Part shown: positions 48,901 through 57,668 of the stretch, one piece after another
Numbering within the stretch: the stretch's first letter is position 1
Layout: every line of letters begins with the position of its first letter
Assembly (NCBI RefSeq): GCF_000234665.1
Contig: NC_018317.1
Span: forward strand, 219,285-283,284
Origin: Leishmania mexicana MHOM/GT/2001/U1103
Taxonomy: Eukaryota > Euglenozoa > Kinetoplastea > Trypanosomatida > Trypanosomatidae
Length of the DNA stretch: 64,000 nt
Direction of reading: 5' to 3'
The notes under the pieces: generated by a model
Database searches by the model: none
Told to the model about the DNA's origin: nothing
The model's input: only the letters and a program-made list of their open reading frames with translations
Program-made: the position numbers and the translations under genes

Positions 48901-49463
48901 ACAGCGTTGTCGGCAGGCTCCTGCTCTCCCATGGCGTGCGCCTCCTCAGCTGGCGCGGCGTGGGCGTCGACGTCGACGTCCTCATCGACATCCGCGTCGA
49001 CGTTGACATCGGCGTTGGCAGGCTCCTGCTCTCCCATGGCGTGCGCCTCCTCAGCTGGCGCGGCGTGGGCGTCGACGTCGACGTCCTCATCGACATCCGC
49101 GTCGACGTTGACATCGGCGTTGGCAGGCTCCTGCTCTCCCATGGCGTGCGCCTCCTCAGCTGGCGCGGCGTGGGCGTCGACGTCGACGTCCTCATCGACA
49201 TCCGCGTCGATGTTGACATCGGCGTTGGCAGGCTCCTGCTCTCCCATGGCGTGCGCCTCCTCAGCTGGCGCGGCGTGGGCGTCGACGTCGACGTCCTCAT
49301 CGACATCCGCGTCGACGTTGACATCGGCGTTGGCAGGCTCCTGCTCTCCCATGGCGTGCGCCTCCTCAGCTGGCGCGGCGTGGGCGTCGACGTCGACGTG
49401 ATTATGTACATCGGACGGCACCTCTACCTGTTCGGTTTTGCGGAGGCCGTCATCGGAGCTCAT
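45978..49463 (-). CDS. Protein with N-terminal 35-aa acidic repeats, interrupted by assembly gap (about 1161 codons as shown)
   Basis: It starts at ATG 49463 (MSSDDGLRKTEQVEV). From about residue 22 a tandem array of near-identical 35-residue units follows, each containing DVDVDAHAAPAEEAHAMGEQ and then EPANADVN[V/I]DADVDE. A unique acidic segment (DAGEDGAGSTPMPQALAEAPDSPR..) comes next, then a 100-N gap, then more units and the same acidic segment again. The C-terminal 600 residues are unrelated to the repeats and basic/Ser-rich, with HYIYYNHRSKGFYVPHDPPADTVMLQYNHLYGFGDGTRF and RYLCGAEGVRGALVQDIERDIEDGKLHWEEVPPVMQKAM. No family recognised; the tail suggests a structural, possibly cytoskeletal, protein. 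True length cannot be known across the gap. The frame is the same on both sides. Confidence 0.78.
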   Translation of the reverse strand: MSSDDGLRKTEQVEVPSDVHNHVDVDAHAAPAEEAHAMGEQEPANADVNVDADVDEDVDVDAHAAPAEEAHAMGEQEPANADVNIDADVDEDVDVDAHAAPAEEAHAMGEQEPANADVNVDADVDEDVDVDAHAAPAEEAHAMGEQEPANADVNVDADVDEDVDVDAHAAPAEEAHAMGEQEPADNAVDAGEDGAGSTPMPQALAEAPDSPRASAPVEKVEDKDEQEDPAVAQDGESPAEXXXXXXXXXXXXXXXXXXXXXXXXXXXXXXXXXXDEDVDVDAHAAPAEEAHAMGEQEPANADVNVDADVDEDVDVDAHAAPAEEAHAMGEQEPANADVNIDADVDEDVDVDAHAAPAEEAHAMGEQEPANADVNVDADVDEDVDVDAHAAPAEEAHAMGEQEPADNAVDAGEDGAGSTPMPQALAEAPDSPRASAPVEKVEDKDEQEDPAVAQDGESPAESLDKREDEHGSVDAVAGADAAATPSLITADDGAQVDAKVENASDLAELDAEKNKGESGMAPSDRAVEDSAAATSAAGAVPPPDANTVEAKVVPPAAGTEGEQQDRASSPEMAAALPKPSPPPHDLPRRQPQQQVSRPQSQQQQRPAVALHFGDTSLTPSMSPYVTTASVDGVYDLPEAERIAMASASLTPSTALAVFRRGHENSHVNRMEIGSYSRYLLSTDHMSPLVLESTFHGTKSTVGAVPLNTLKRFSRGSASNVCVDDSIASRATSERKQSPRAAASTASSARRSYQLPRSVYSASRQTMSDSFGGTTASSTNLRREIDMLGDAHLPELNTLRQQRRRDPRHGKSTEEQHDYIYYNHRSKGFYVPHDPPADTVMLQYNHLYGFGDGTRFAPVAPPLSRESGNAGAPAGMTVHRRNPHAAPPRTFAETRGCAFPFTASQRQHAYGGTAYRRSRMTTSTRAMSSSPGRENQPQRPETQKGSSSLRTAKAVDLGQLHCTQRSRKRTIEEVMADQPQRYLCGAEGVRGALVQDIERDIEDGKLHWEEVPPVMQKAMVSATTAAAAVAQRKQSAPLVSVPASSAVSASGQRAHRVESLAMAPSALENVMGQLRTMPAITAASGGEPGARGGAAAKIMSTAPPSPAAEAARATSPEPMAGSAESTSRRLPIDSVAAAASLPAISRLNYTSQPTKRSNPSAFV
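48252..48641 (-). repeat. 105-bp coding tandem repeats, copy block next to gap
   Basis: Units start at 48252, 48357, 48462 and 48567, the last broken by the N run. Each is 105 bp (35 codons) and nearly identical; the second carries GAT for GAC, turning Val into Ile in the protein. Confidence 0.95.
48642..48741. other. Assembly gap (100 N)
   Basis: Exactly 100 N inside the repeat array; a conventional gap of unknown true size. Confidence 0.99.
48742..48911 (-). repeat. Duplicate of 48082-48251
   Basis: The 170 bp after the gap repeat, as far as I can compare by eye, 48082-48251 exactly, at an offset of 660 bp. This is either a real higher-order duplication or an unmerged contig or allele overlap. 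Confidence 0.9.
48912..49400 (-). repeat. 105-bp coding tandem repeats, N-terminal block
   Basis: Units start at 48912, 49017, 49122, 49227 and 49332 (last partial). The Ile-coding variant is in the third unit, whereas in the block across the gap it is in the second. Confidence 0.95.
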
Positions 49464-50750
49464 CGTCGCCGTTGCCCTGGAGCACTGACGGTGTTTCTAG
49501 TACTGGATGTTGGTAGCGTAAGAACAGATGTCTGTGTCTGTCGTGTGTGATGAGAAAACGGAGTGGCAGAGAAGGGACCGGTGCGCAAGTCCCTGGTAAT
49601 CGTGGGTGGTTGGTGGTGAAGCGAAGGGGTCGAATGTCGGCCGTCGCTGTCTTGCCCGCCGTCACGCTCGCTATCTTCCCAATGCGTCTCACGGTGGGTG
49701 TCCGCGGCGCTGCCCTGCGATGGTGCGTTGCTGCTCGAGGGTTCGGAGGTGAGTGGGGTGGGTGATGCCGAAGCACAGACAAAATAAGGCAACAGACGAG
49801 AGGAGGCGAAGAGCGGCCGGACGATGGATGATGAAGGCGATGCGCGATCCATGCCCGCAACACGGTATTCGTGTTTAGCGTGCACACAGGCACACCCAGG
49901 CGCAAGAGGGGCTCGCTCTTTGTGTTGTTCGTGCCGGTTTCTACAATTTGCAGTGGCCGCTTCGCAGAGGACGGGCACGCGCGTGCGTGCGTGTGGATGG
50001 ACTGATGCGGAGGATGAGGGGGTTGGGGGGGGTGACGGCAGCATGAGGCACCGTATCGTCGGCTCCTCTTACTGCCCCGCCCCAGCCCCCTCTACCCCTC
50101 ATCAACTCCCCCACGGTATCTAACGCCGTGAGGGTGCGTGTGCGTGGCCGTGTTTTCTTTCGTTCGCGTCTTCTGCGGCACCGTGCTTCCAGGTGCAGGT
50201 GGTACATCTACGCCGACCGAGTGTACATGCGTCGGTGATCGACGGGGGCATGAAACGAGAACAACGACGATGAAAGGCCAAGCACTCGGGAATGTGTGAG
50301 CGTCTCCGGCTCTCCGCCAGCGCGCACGCGGGGTTGCGGAGGCATGCCTCTGCGCTTCAGGGGAAGCCGAAATGGTACGCGGACGGGCATCCCTCCCGCA
50401 CACCACACAGGCCCGTCAGAGAGGGAAAGGGGAGGGGAGGGAGAGAGCACCAGCCACGAAGGGGTGGCCAAGAAAGAATGCCGAAAACACCCAAATCAGC
50501 CAGCGTTCACGTGCGAGCTCGTGAGGCGAGGAGGTGAGCTGAGGCGGTGCGGCCGCTACAAAGACCGACATCGGCAAGCAACTACGCAGCGCGGCAGTGG
50601 TGGTGGTGGGGGGGGGCCAAAGGCGGGGAGCGGGGCGGAAGGCGGTGTGCACAATCGCCGGTCTTCTTGCTCATTGCCGAAAATACAGCGCCTCGTGAGC
50701 AGCTCAGAGCGGTGCTCCCCACTCGCAGCTTCTCGCCCGTTGGTTCTGTG
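49464..50750. other. Spacer (1.3 kb), no gene seen
   Basis: It contains a G-rich stretch (about 50015-50035), GGAG-rich runs (about 50415-50440) and a GGTGGTGGTGGG run (about 50597-50615). Pyrimidine-rich in the transcript, as expected for the leader of the repeat-protein gene. Confidence 0.5.
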
Positions 50751-51794
50751 CTACCAGTTCGGCAACTGTCGCACCGCTTGGATGTCTGCTGCTCGCGTCT
50801 CTGACTCGGCGGCCGCCGCTCTCATGGTCTGCAACATGTGCTGTACGCGCTTCTCGTGTTGGCGCCGTGCTAAGGCGTCTGCCTCAGCCGCCGTGCAGCG
50901 TTGCATCGCCACCCCCTGACCGATGGCGGGCAGCATCTGGCTGTCATTGTAGTCGGCGAGGACTTTCGGCGGGGGCGGCCCTGTGAACGGTGCTACCGCT
51001 GAAACCATGGGCGTGTTCGTCTTGTGGTGGGGCAGCAGGTGCCGCTTCCCTTTGCGGCCGTTAGCCACCGCAGTGGCCGCTACGGGAGTTGCCTCTTGCG
51101 CTTCGGAAGACGGCCCGGCGGCACCGACGTCACTACCTTTTCCCGTCCTGATCCACATGCTCAGCTCCTCCAGCGTGTGATCAGGTGGCCTGGCCACCTG
51201 AGCCTTGCCACCGCGTGCGTACTGCCGCACTGCCTCCTCCTCTCGCCGTGCCTGCGCCTCCTCAGCGTCTGGGTGGATCCAGCCGTCGGTTGTGTTGTAC
51301 ACGCCGCGCCCGCGTCGCTGCGCCGCTGGCAGCCGCTCGTGCTCCTGCGGCGGCAGAATCACGCGCTTCGACGGATGCCACACCGGCTCGCTGAAGAAGC
51401 CCATGGGCTCGTCAAAATGACGCTTGCCGCCGTTCTTCGTGTGCAGCACATAGTTGCCGCCCGGCGGTGCTGGGTGATCGGCATTTCCTTCCCACGGATC
51501 ACTGCAATGGTAGTGATAGTAGCCGCCGCTACTCGTTGCCGTCGTGACGACGCCGCTGTGCGCAACTAGCGCGTGGTTCAGGTGGTTGTGCAGGATGTCG
51601 GCTGGCTGATGCTGCCGTCCCAGCCGACGCAGACGGTGACCTGGCGTACTACCGGGGACCGTATGATCATGACACGGTGTGGGGTACTGCGAGTGGGTAA
51701 ACGCGATGGCGATGGTTTCGTGTGGCGTGGGCCCCTTGGTCGTGCCCGAGAAGCTCGTGCTAGTGACCGCCTCGTCACCGGACGGCTGTGCCAT
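50751..51794 (-). CDS. Unknown protein (347 aa)
   Basis: It starts at ATG 51794 (MAQPSGDEAVTSTSF). The first half is His/Gly/Pro-rich with aromatic motifs (GGYYHYHCSDPWEGNADH, HFDEPMGFFSEPVWHPSKRVILPP, GVYNTTDGWIHPDAEEAQ). Then comes a helical EEAQARREEEAVRQYARGG stretch, a low-complexity linker, and a C-terminal helix DALARRQHEKRVQHMLQTMRAAAAESETRAADIQAVRQ ending LPNW. No signal peptide or membrane segment. The short W/P/G motifs resemble those in ciliary microtubule-associated proteins, but that is only an impression. No family recognised. Confidence 0.75.
   Translation of the reverse strand: MAQPSGDEAVTSTSFSGTTKGPTPHETIAIAFTHSQYPTPCHDHTVPGSTPGHRLRRLGRQHQPADILHNHLNHALVAHSGVVTTATSSGGYYHYHCSDPWEGNADHPAPPGGNYVLHTKNGGKRHFDEPMGFFSEPVWHPSKRVILPPQEHERLPAAQRRGRGVYNTTDGWIHPDAEEAQARREEEAVRQYARGGKAQVARPPDHTLEELSMWIRTGKGSDVGAAGPSSEAQEATPVAATAVANGRKGKRHLLPHHKTNTPMVSAVAPFTGPPPPKVLADYNDSQMLPAIGQGVAMQRCTAAEADALARRQHEKRVQHMLQTMRAAAAESETRAADIQAVRQLPNW
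51181..51201. repeat. Perfect 21-bp palindrome inside the 347-aa gene
   Basis: Arms TCAGGTGGCC and GGCCACCTGA flank a single T. It lies in coding sequence for AQVARPPDH. Confidence 0.9.
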
Positions 51795-52989
51795 GGCTGC
51801 ACAGTACGCTAAGGTGCGTGTGGGCGGGGTGTGGATGCGTGTCTTCTAGTTCGTACGCGTTGATGTGTGTGCGTACGCGCGTGTCGGGGCGTGCCTGCGC
51901 GTGTGTGTGTCGCGTTGCCGTCAAGCGAGAGGGAGGGAGGGAGAGCGAGGAGACACTGAGGAAGGCAATGGGCGGAGTCACGCGCGAAACCACAGCGCCA
52001 AAACGATGGAGGAGGCGACGGGGACAGCACAACAGGCGCGGGCATACGTAAAAAAAGAAAAACATAACATGGATAGCGGGTGCGCATGCAGCCCCATCCC
52101 CCCTCCTCCCCTGCCACTCTCTCCCCGATGCTCTTCCGCGACTGCCGCGTTTCGACTGGCGTTGCTGCACTTGCTCGTTATGACCGGTTACGTTGTTCAT
52201 GTTTCATGTGCAATGTGAGCCATGCTTAGCCAGCCCCATTTTCCTTCGCCATCTGTGGACCCATACCACACCTACCTCAGCACCCCCTCCACGCACGCAC
52301 ACACGTGACGGGACGGCGAGGCGAGGCGAGGCGTGACACAAGAACTCCACAAAGAGCGAAACCTGTTTCTGTTGATCATGAGCCCCTTCCACGTCACCAT
52401 GCTCCCCCACCCACCCACTCACCCACACACACACACTACACACAACCCACCCCTCTACCGCGCTCTCTTCCCTCCCCCAAAAAACAGCCTAATCCTTACA
52501 CGTTTCTCTCGTTGTTTGTACTGTGCCGTTGTCGGCGTTGCAAGCGAACTGCGCTGCTACAGCACAGCCGATCGCCCTGGCACACGAGGGGAGCCCCCCC
52601 CCCTCCCCCATGTGCGGCGCTGAGGGGTGTGGGTGTGGGGGTGGGGGTGGGGCGAGATGGGAGGGAGGGGGGTTAATGAAGTACTATCACCTAAGACGTA
52701 AGAGAACGGCACACGCACACCCACCCACACCCACACACACGTATATATATATATATGAGACTAACATAATTAGAGCGAGGCCGAGTCAGCGCGCTTTTCC
52801 ATCCCCGACCGAGGGGAAGAGAGAGGGTGTGGGCAGGGCATCGGATGCCACCACCAACCACCAGCCTCGACATATCCACACACATATACACAACAAGACA
52901 AGATCGACCCTGCACCCCTTCTCCCGGTGGCGCCTGACGCGCGTATTCGAAGCTTCCGATACGCTCGCTCGCTTCGCTTTTCGCTGTGC
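51795..52989. other. Spacer (1.2 kb) with simple repeats
   Basis: It contains TG/CG runs (about 51865-51910), CA runs (about 52428-52442), a GGGTGT-rich run (about 52625-52655) and a CA-(TA)n block at 52720-52757. No gene seen; it includes the 3' UTR of the 347-aa gene and the M16 gene's downstream neighbourhood. Confidence 0.5.
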
Positions 52990-54576
52990 CTACAGACCCA
53001 TCTGGCGCAGGGAAGGGAAGCCGAGCATCTCGCCGTGGCCGTACAGGCTGGTCTTGTTCGAGAACATCATCTCGTACACCCTCTTCACATCCGCCGCGCT
53101 GACAGAGTTGATGGCGTCGACAACCTCTTCGACCGATGTGGCTATGGTCGAGTTGCTATCCACAGAGAGGCAGGTGCCGAGGTAGTCGCAGTAGTCGCGG
53201 ATGGTGTCGACATTCTGCACCACGAACTGAGTTTTCGCCATTTTCTTCGCCACGGACAGCATCGAGTCCGCGACAGAGGCCTTGTTCGCTTGCACCTTCT
53301 TCACGGCGTCCGTCACCATGCGCACCGCTGCCTGCGGTTCTGCCTTCGCCGTGAAGCCGATCAGGCCAGCCGTTTGGTAGGGGCTATAGAAGGCGCGCAG
53401 GCCCGTGTGCTCGTGCATTTCGTCCGGGGCGTAGCAGCGCATGCAGTCGCTGAATCCAATGTCCATCAGCGCCCCGACGACCATCGAGGCGGCGTGGTCC
53501 TTTATCATCTTCCTGTCCTGCCCGTACGCGAGCCAGCCGACGGCGATGATGGACTCCGGGTCCATGTCCGGCTTTGTGCCCATCACCTTGGGGCGATCCT
53601 CGTGGTCGTGGCGCTCGCCCCCCGTGTACTGAGCGGCTTCATCCTTCAAGCTCACCATGCACGGCTGCGCGCGGGCGTGGTGCGGCGCGGCGGCGGAGTG
53701 CGGGAACGGCGTGTTCTCGTACTCGGCAATCAGCGCGGCGTGATCGACGTTGACGCCGGCGACGACGACGCGTGACGGCACGACGTAGCGGCTGTACTGC
53801 TCCAGCAGCACGCTGCTCGAAATGGCGCCGTTGCTCATCGCCGGCACGAAGCGGGGGTTGCCGAGCGGCTCACGGTAGAAGGCCACCGTCTCCAGCATCT
53901 GCTTCGCGTACTCGGCCGGGCATTGCCAGCGGAGCTCCTCGACCTGGTTGTCGATGGTGTCACGGAAGCGCTCCACATCCGGCTCGTGGAAGCGTGGCGC
54001 GGCGATGCAGGTAAAGATGTTGTCCTGCACCAGATTCAACGAGAACTGCTGCTCCGCTTGCTTCTGGTTCTGCAGCTGCCGCCGGTGTGAAAGCGGTGAC
54101 GTCGACGCGGCGCTCTTCCACTTGTCGGCGCGGGCATCGATGCGAATACCGATGTAGTGCTTATTCTTCTCGAAGTGCGACTGGGCGGCGCCGACGCTGC
54201 GGATGTTGCGGTCAAGCTGGAACAGAGAATTATTGTAGTTGCTTGTCGTCAGGGCAAGGTGCATCATGGCTCCCGCACCCGGCGCGTTCGGTGGGTCGTA
54301 CGCGGGGCCAGCGAGTATGTAGGCACCAACGGACACCGACGGTCCACCGAGATTGTGCGTGATGACGCGCGCGCCGTTGTGCAGCTTCGTGATCTCCACC
54401 TTCCCGGCGGCAACTGAGGCAGACTTCGACGAGGGGCCAGGCGGCAGGCGAGAGGCTCCGCCAAACGGTTGGGTCAGGGGGGTCTGACCGAACTTGTACT
54501 CGTAGATGCTGCGAACTTGCCCAGCACAGGCCGCGGTGGCCGCCACCGGGGCCGGAGCGACTACACGGCGGAACAT
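52990..54576 (-). CDS. Peptidase M16-family mitochondrial subunit, non-catalytic (MPP-alpha or complex III core type; 528 aa)
   Basis: It starts at ATG 54576 (MFRRVVAPAPVAATAACAGQVRS), a mitochondrial presequence. The M16 fold begins at about residue 60 with VEITKLHNGARVITHNLGGPSVSVGAYILAGPAYD, and continues with ALTTSNYNNSLFQLDRNIRSVGAAQSHFEKNKHYIGI, YREPLGNPRFV and VVPSRVVVAGVNVDHAALI, all in family order. The zinc motif HxxEH is absent (GAGAMMHLAL at its place), so it is not the catalytic beta subunit. The glycine-rich substrate loop of MPP-alpha is not obvious either (DHAASMVVGALMDIG). It may therefore be a core subunit of cytochrome bc1 rather than MPP-alpha. A charged insert (about 305-340) is unusual. 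It would act in the mitochondrial matrix or inner membrane. Confidence 0.82.
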   Translation of the reverse strand: MFRRVVAPAPVAATAACAGQVRSIYEYKFGQTPLTQPFGGASRLPPGPSSKSASVAAGKVEITKLHNGARVITHNLGGPSVSVGAYILAGPAYDPPNAPGAGAMMHLALTTSNYNNSLFQLDRNIRSVGAAQSHFEKNKHYIGIRIDARADKWKSAASTSPLSHRRQLQNQKQAEQQFSLNLVQDNIFTCIAAPRFHEPDVERFRDTIDNQVEELRWQCPAEYAKQMLETVAFYREPLGNPRFVPAMSNGAISSSVLLEQYSRYVVPSRVVVAGVNVDHAALIAEYENTPFPHSAAAPHHARAQPCMVSLKDEAAQYTGGERHDHEDRPKVMGTKPDMDPESIIAVGWLAYGQDRKMIKDHAASMVVGALMDIGFSDCMRCYAPDEMHEHTGLRAFYSPYQTAGLIGFTAKAEPQAAVRMVTDAVKKVQANKASVADSMLSVAKKMAKTQFVVQNVDTIRDYCDYLGTCLSVDSNSTIATSVEEVVDAINSVSAADVKRVYEMMFSNKTSLYGHGEMLGFPSLRQMGL

Positions 54577-56098
54577 GGGCGAGGGTGGGGATGGGGGTGG
54601 GGTCTACTTATGGTGTGGATGAAGGGAGGCACACACACACACATGCGCGAAACACGTACGGCAGCTCACACTTACAGGCGGAAACTCAGAGATACGCAAG
54701 GGTGGTGGGAAGTACTGCTGCTGCTGCTGTTTCTCTCTCCTGCTTTGCCACAGAAAGCTGCTGCTTCTCGTGCCTACTATACATACACACGTGCACGCGC
54801 GCACGTGTGTGTGTGCGTGTGGGTGGATGGGTGGGGTGGAGAGACGTGCGCCAACCAAGAGGAAGTGAAGGAGAGGGAAGGGGGTGGAGGACATTACGAG
54901 GAGAGGGCGGAGGGCACCACAGTCACCGACGCAGGTGTGCCGCGTAGCTCAATCATAGGGGAACGGGGGGGGGAGGCAGGAGCGGGAGACAGAGAGGCGG
55001 ACCTTCGAAAGACGTGCGCTGTGTACGTGCCTCTCCTTGCCTTCTGGTTGTTGTATGTTTCGGTGGCTGGCGTCCATCTTCATGGGGCGGGGGTTCACAT
55101 TGTGCACCGTTGCGCCTTTCCCCGCGTACGCACGCGCGAGGTGGTATGTGTCTTGGGACCTCCCCCCTTCCCCCTACCCCCGGCCAGCAGGGTACGCGCC
55201 GCTGCTGATGTGAATAGGCTTCCGCGCTTGTGTGAGCGAAACGGTTAGCTTGATAGCAGCGGCAGCAGGAGTTGAGCTCGCCAGTACCGAGCACGAAGGG
55301 TGGATGGGCGCGTAGCGGTGGTGGTGTGGGGCTGTAGGGCTTCGGTTGTGAGAAAGGCCCTCACCGAGCCGCTGCAAGGGAAAAGACAGAAGAGGTGGGG
55401 GAGGGAGGGCGTAGGAGATGATGAACGGGGATTCTTCGCCGACAGCCTCCGCTGCAGCGTGCTTGTCCTTCACGGGTGTGCGTGTGTGCCGAGTATGTGA
55501 GTCGCCGTGGATGCGTGTGCCCCTCTCGTGCTGCTGCTGCTGTGGTGGTGGTAGTGTGTGTGTGTGTGTGTGTGGGGAGGTCGTGGTGCCTCTCCTCCCC
55601 ACCCGTCACTCGCCCGTGAGTGTCACCATCTTCTCACCGTTCTCCTTTTCCTCTATGCTGCCGAGGCGCGATGGCGGATGTGCGCACTCGCATTGGGTGT
55701 TGCAAGAGTACAAGCGAGGAACGACGCTGTGATGGGGGTGAGAGGGGAGGGGGAATGTGTGCGTGCGAGCGTGTGTGTGTGTGTGTCAGGGGGCTCTCTG
55801 TTCAAAGGTTGATTCACGGTCTGCACCCAATCGCGGACTGAAGATTAGAGTGTGCGTGCGTGTCTGTGTGTGGGGGGGGGGAGGGAGGGAGCGCGGGTTG
55901 ATACCGCTCTCGCAGGTGGTGAAGCACGCGTGCGTTGGTGGCCGCACAAGCGTGAAAAACAACAACCAGAGTGATAGCGCCGGAGGCTGAGAAAAGCAAG
56001 AGAAGAGGTGTGGTCCCTCAAAGAGCGCGCGGCGGCGGCAGGGGTGGGGGAGGGAGAGAGGGAGGCGGTAGTTGGGGTGGGGTGGGTGGGGTGAGTGT

Positions 56099-56198
56099 NN
56101 NNNNNNNNNNNNNNNNNNNNNNNNNNNNNNNNNNNNNNNNNNNNNNNNNNNNNNNNNNNNNNNNNNNNNNNNNNNNNNNNNNNNNNNNNNNNNNNNNN
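56099..56198. other. Assembly gap (100 N)
   Basis: Exactly 100 N between G-rich repeats; true length unknown. Confidence 0.99.
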
Positions 56199-57636
56199 TA
56201 TGGTTCGCGTTGGGTAGGTTGGTGGGGCGCACGTGCGCGCGCGCGTCGAGGGTTGGTAGGAGGTGAGGCGTGCTCGCGCAGTCACCGCACGCCCTCACCA
56301 GCAAGAGACAAGGAAACAAGCATGTCCCCCTCTCTGCCCTCCTGACTCGTCCTCCGGGGTGTCTCGCGAGTCGGCGCGCAGGCGTTCCTGCCAGACGAGA
56401 GTGAGAGGGAAGAGAGGGGGACGTTCGATGTCTTGATGGCGAGGGAGGGCTGAGTGGTGGTGGTTGGTGAGTGTCGGGGCGGGGGGGGGGGAGGGGGAGG
56501 TTCAATCAAAGAGGGACACTGTGCGAAATTTTTTTTTTGGGGTGAGCTACCGCTGTATGCGTGTGCGCAGGTGCGAGGCACCCCATGCCCACTGGCGCAC
56601 ACGCAACACACTTCGCTTCTGCCACCCCCCTCAATCCCTGCGCGCAGGCTTTGTGTTGTCGACCCCCCTCCCCCCCAGTGTAGTGCTGTAAAAGCGTGCC
56701 GCCGCACCTCCAACGTATACGTGAACTCACTCAGTGGTAGTGGGACGAGTAGATGTGAGCGTGATGGTGTTCGCGCCACTGTACGTGCGGGCTTGCGCTG
56801 GCACTACCCCCCTCCTCCTCCCGCCTGTGTATCACCGACAGGTAATACACCTGCGCGTGTGTGCGGTGTGTGTGTGTGTGCGTGCTGTGTGTGTACGTAG
56901 GCGTGCACGTGTGAGTGAGTGCACTGTGTGTGCTGTGTGTGTGTCATCGCAGTTACGACGAGTGTCCATGGAGAAAGCAAAGTACGCGTGCCAAGTGCCG
57001 AAAAAGTGTCGGCCACGACACCATACGCGTGTGCCTGCGCGCGTGAGCGGGGTCACTGTACAGTCGAAAGTCAGTTGTAGGAGAGATGGATCGAGAGAGG
57101 GAGAGAGGGAGGGGTGAGGGGGAGGGGTTCCCTAACGCGCTCGCACTCTCTCAAACTCCATCGTGCAGCCGTCCTCCTCCTCCCTTCCCCCCACCACCTC
57201 TTCCACTGGAGTACACATGAGCCCACTCACCCACACACTCACACACCCACACACAGAGAAAAGGAAAGCACGACTGCATTACGTTAGGAAAAGCGTCAGC
57301 ATCGCGAGCCACAACGTTATGACGGCGGGTGAGAGCGAGAACGCGCGCGTGTGCGTGCATGCGAGACCGACGCCGACAGACACCCGCCCAAAAAGACCCA
57401 AAAAAAGTAAAAAGGGGAGCAATCAGGCTCCCCAGACGCAGACACACCCACACTCCCAGACACGCCGTGCACGCACGCCCGGTGCCGCGCTCCCCACACC
57501 CTTGCACCGCGTTGGGTGCATGCGAGCGGGACACCTAAACACCTAAACACAGACATATACACAGACAGAGGGGAGACTTTCGCTTTCACGGCGAGCTACT
57601 CCACGACAGAGATACAAGCGAACCCACGACGCGCAC

Positions 57637-57668
57637 GCCAGCGTCCATCAGGGACGACGGACGCTGGC
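57637..57668. other. Perfect 10-bp stem hairpin in long spacer
   Basis: GCCAGCGTCC and GGACGCTGGC flank a 12-nt loop. It is the only non-simple-repeat inverted repeat I noticed in this spacer. No T or A run follows, so it is not a bacterial-type terminator. Confidence 0.6.

Noticed and set aside
48252..49400. CRISPR-like or satellite array
   Set aside because: Units are directly adjacent with no spacers, are in frame and encode protein, and the DNA is eukaryotic.
48136..49401. Repetitive Ser/Ala/Thr plus-strand ORFs and a second minus-strand frame across the 105-bp repeats
   Set aside because: Frame shadows of the tandem repeat (105 is divisible by 3, so every frame stays open). Only the frame with ATG 49463 continues into a long non-repeat protein.
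52927..53775. 282-aa plus-strand ORF
   Set aside because: Antisense to the M16-family gene, which has clear family motifs; no motif in this frame.
55786..56505. ORFs reading through the 56-kb N gap
   Set aside because: They depend on N being read as sense codons and consist of Pro/Ser/His low-complexity from simple repeats.
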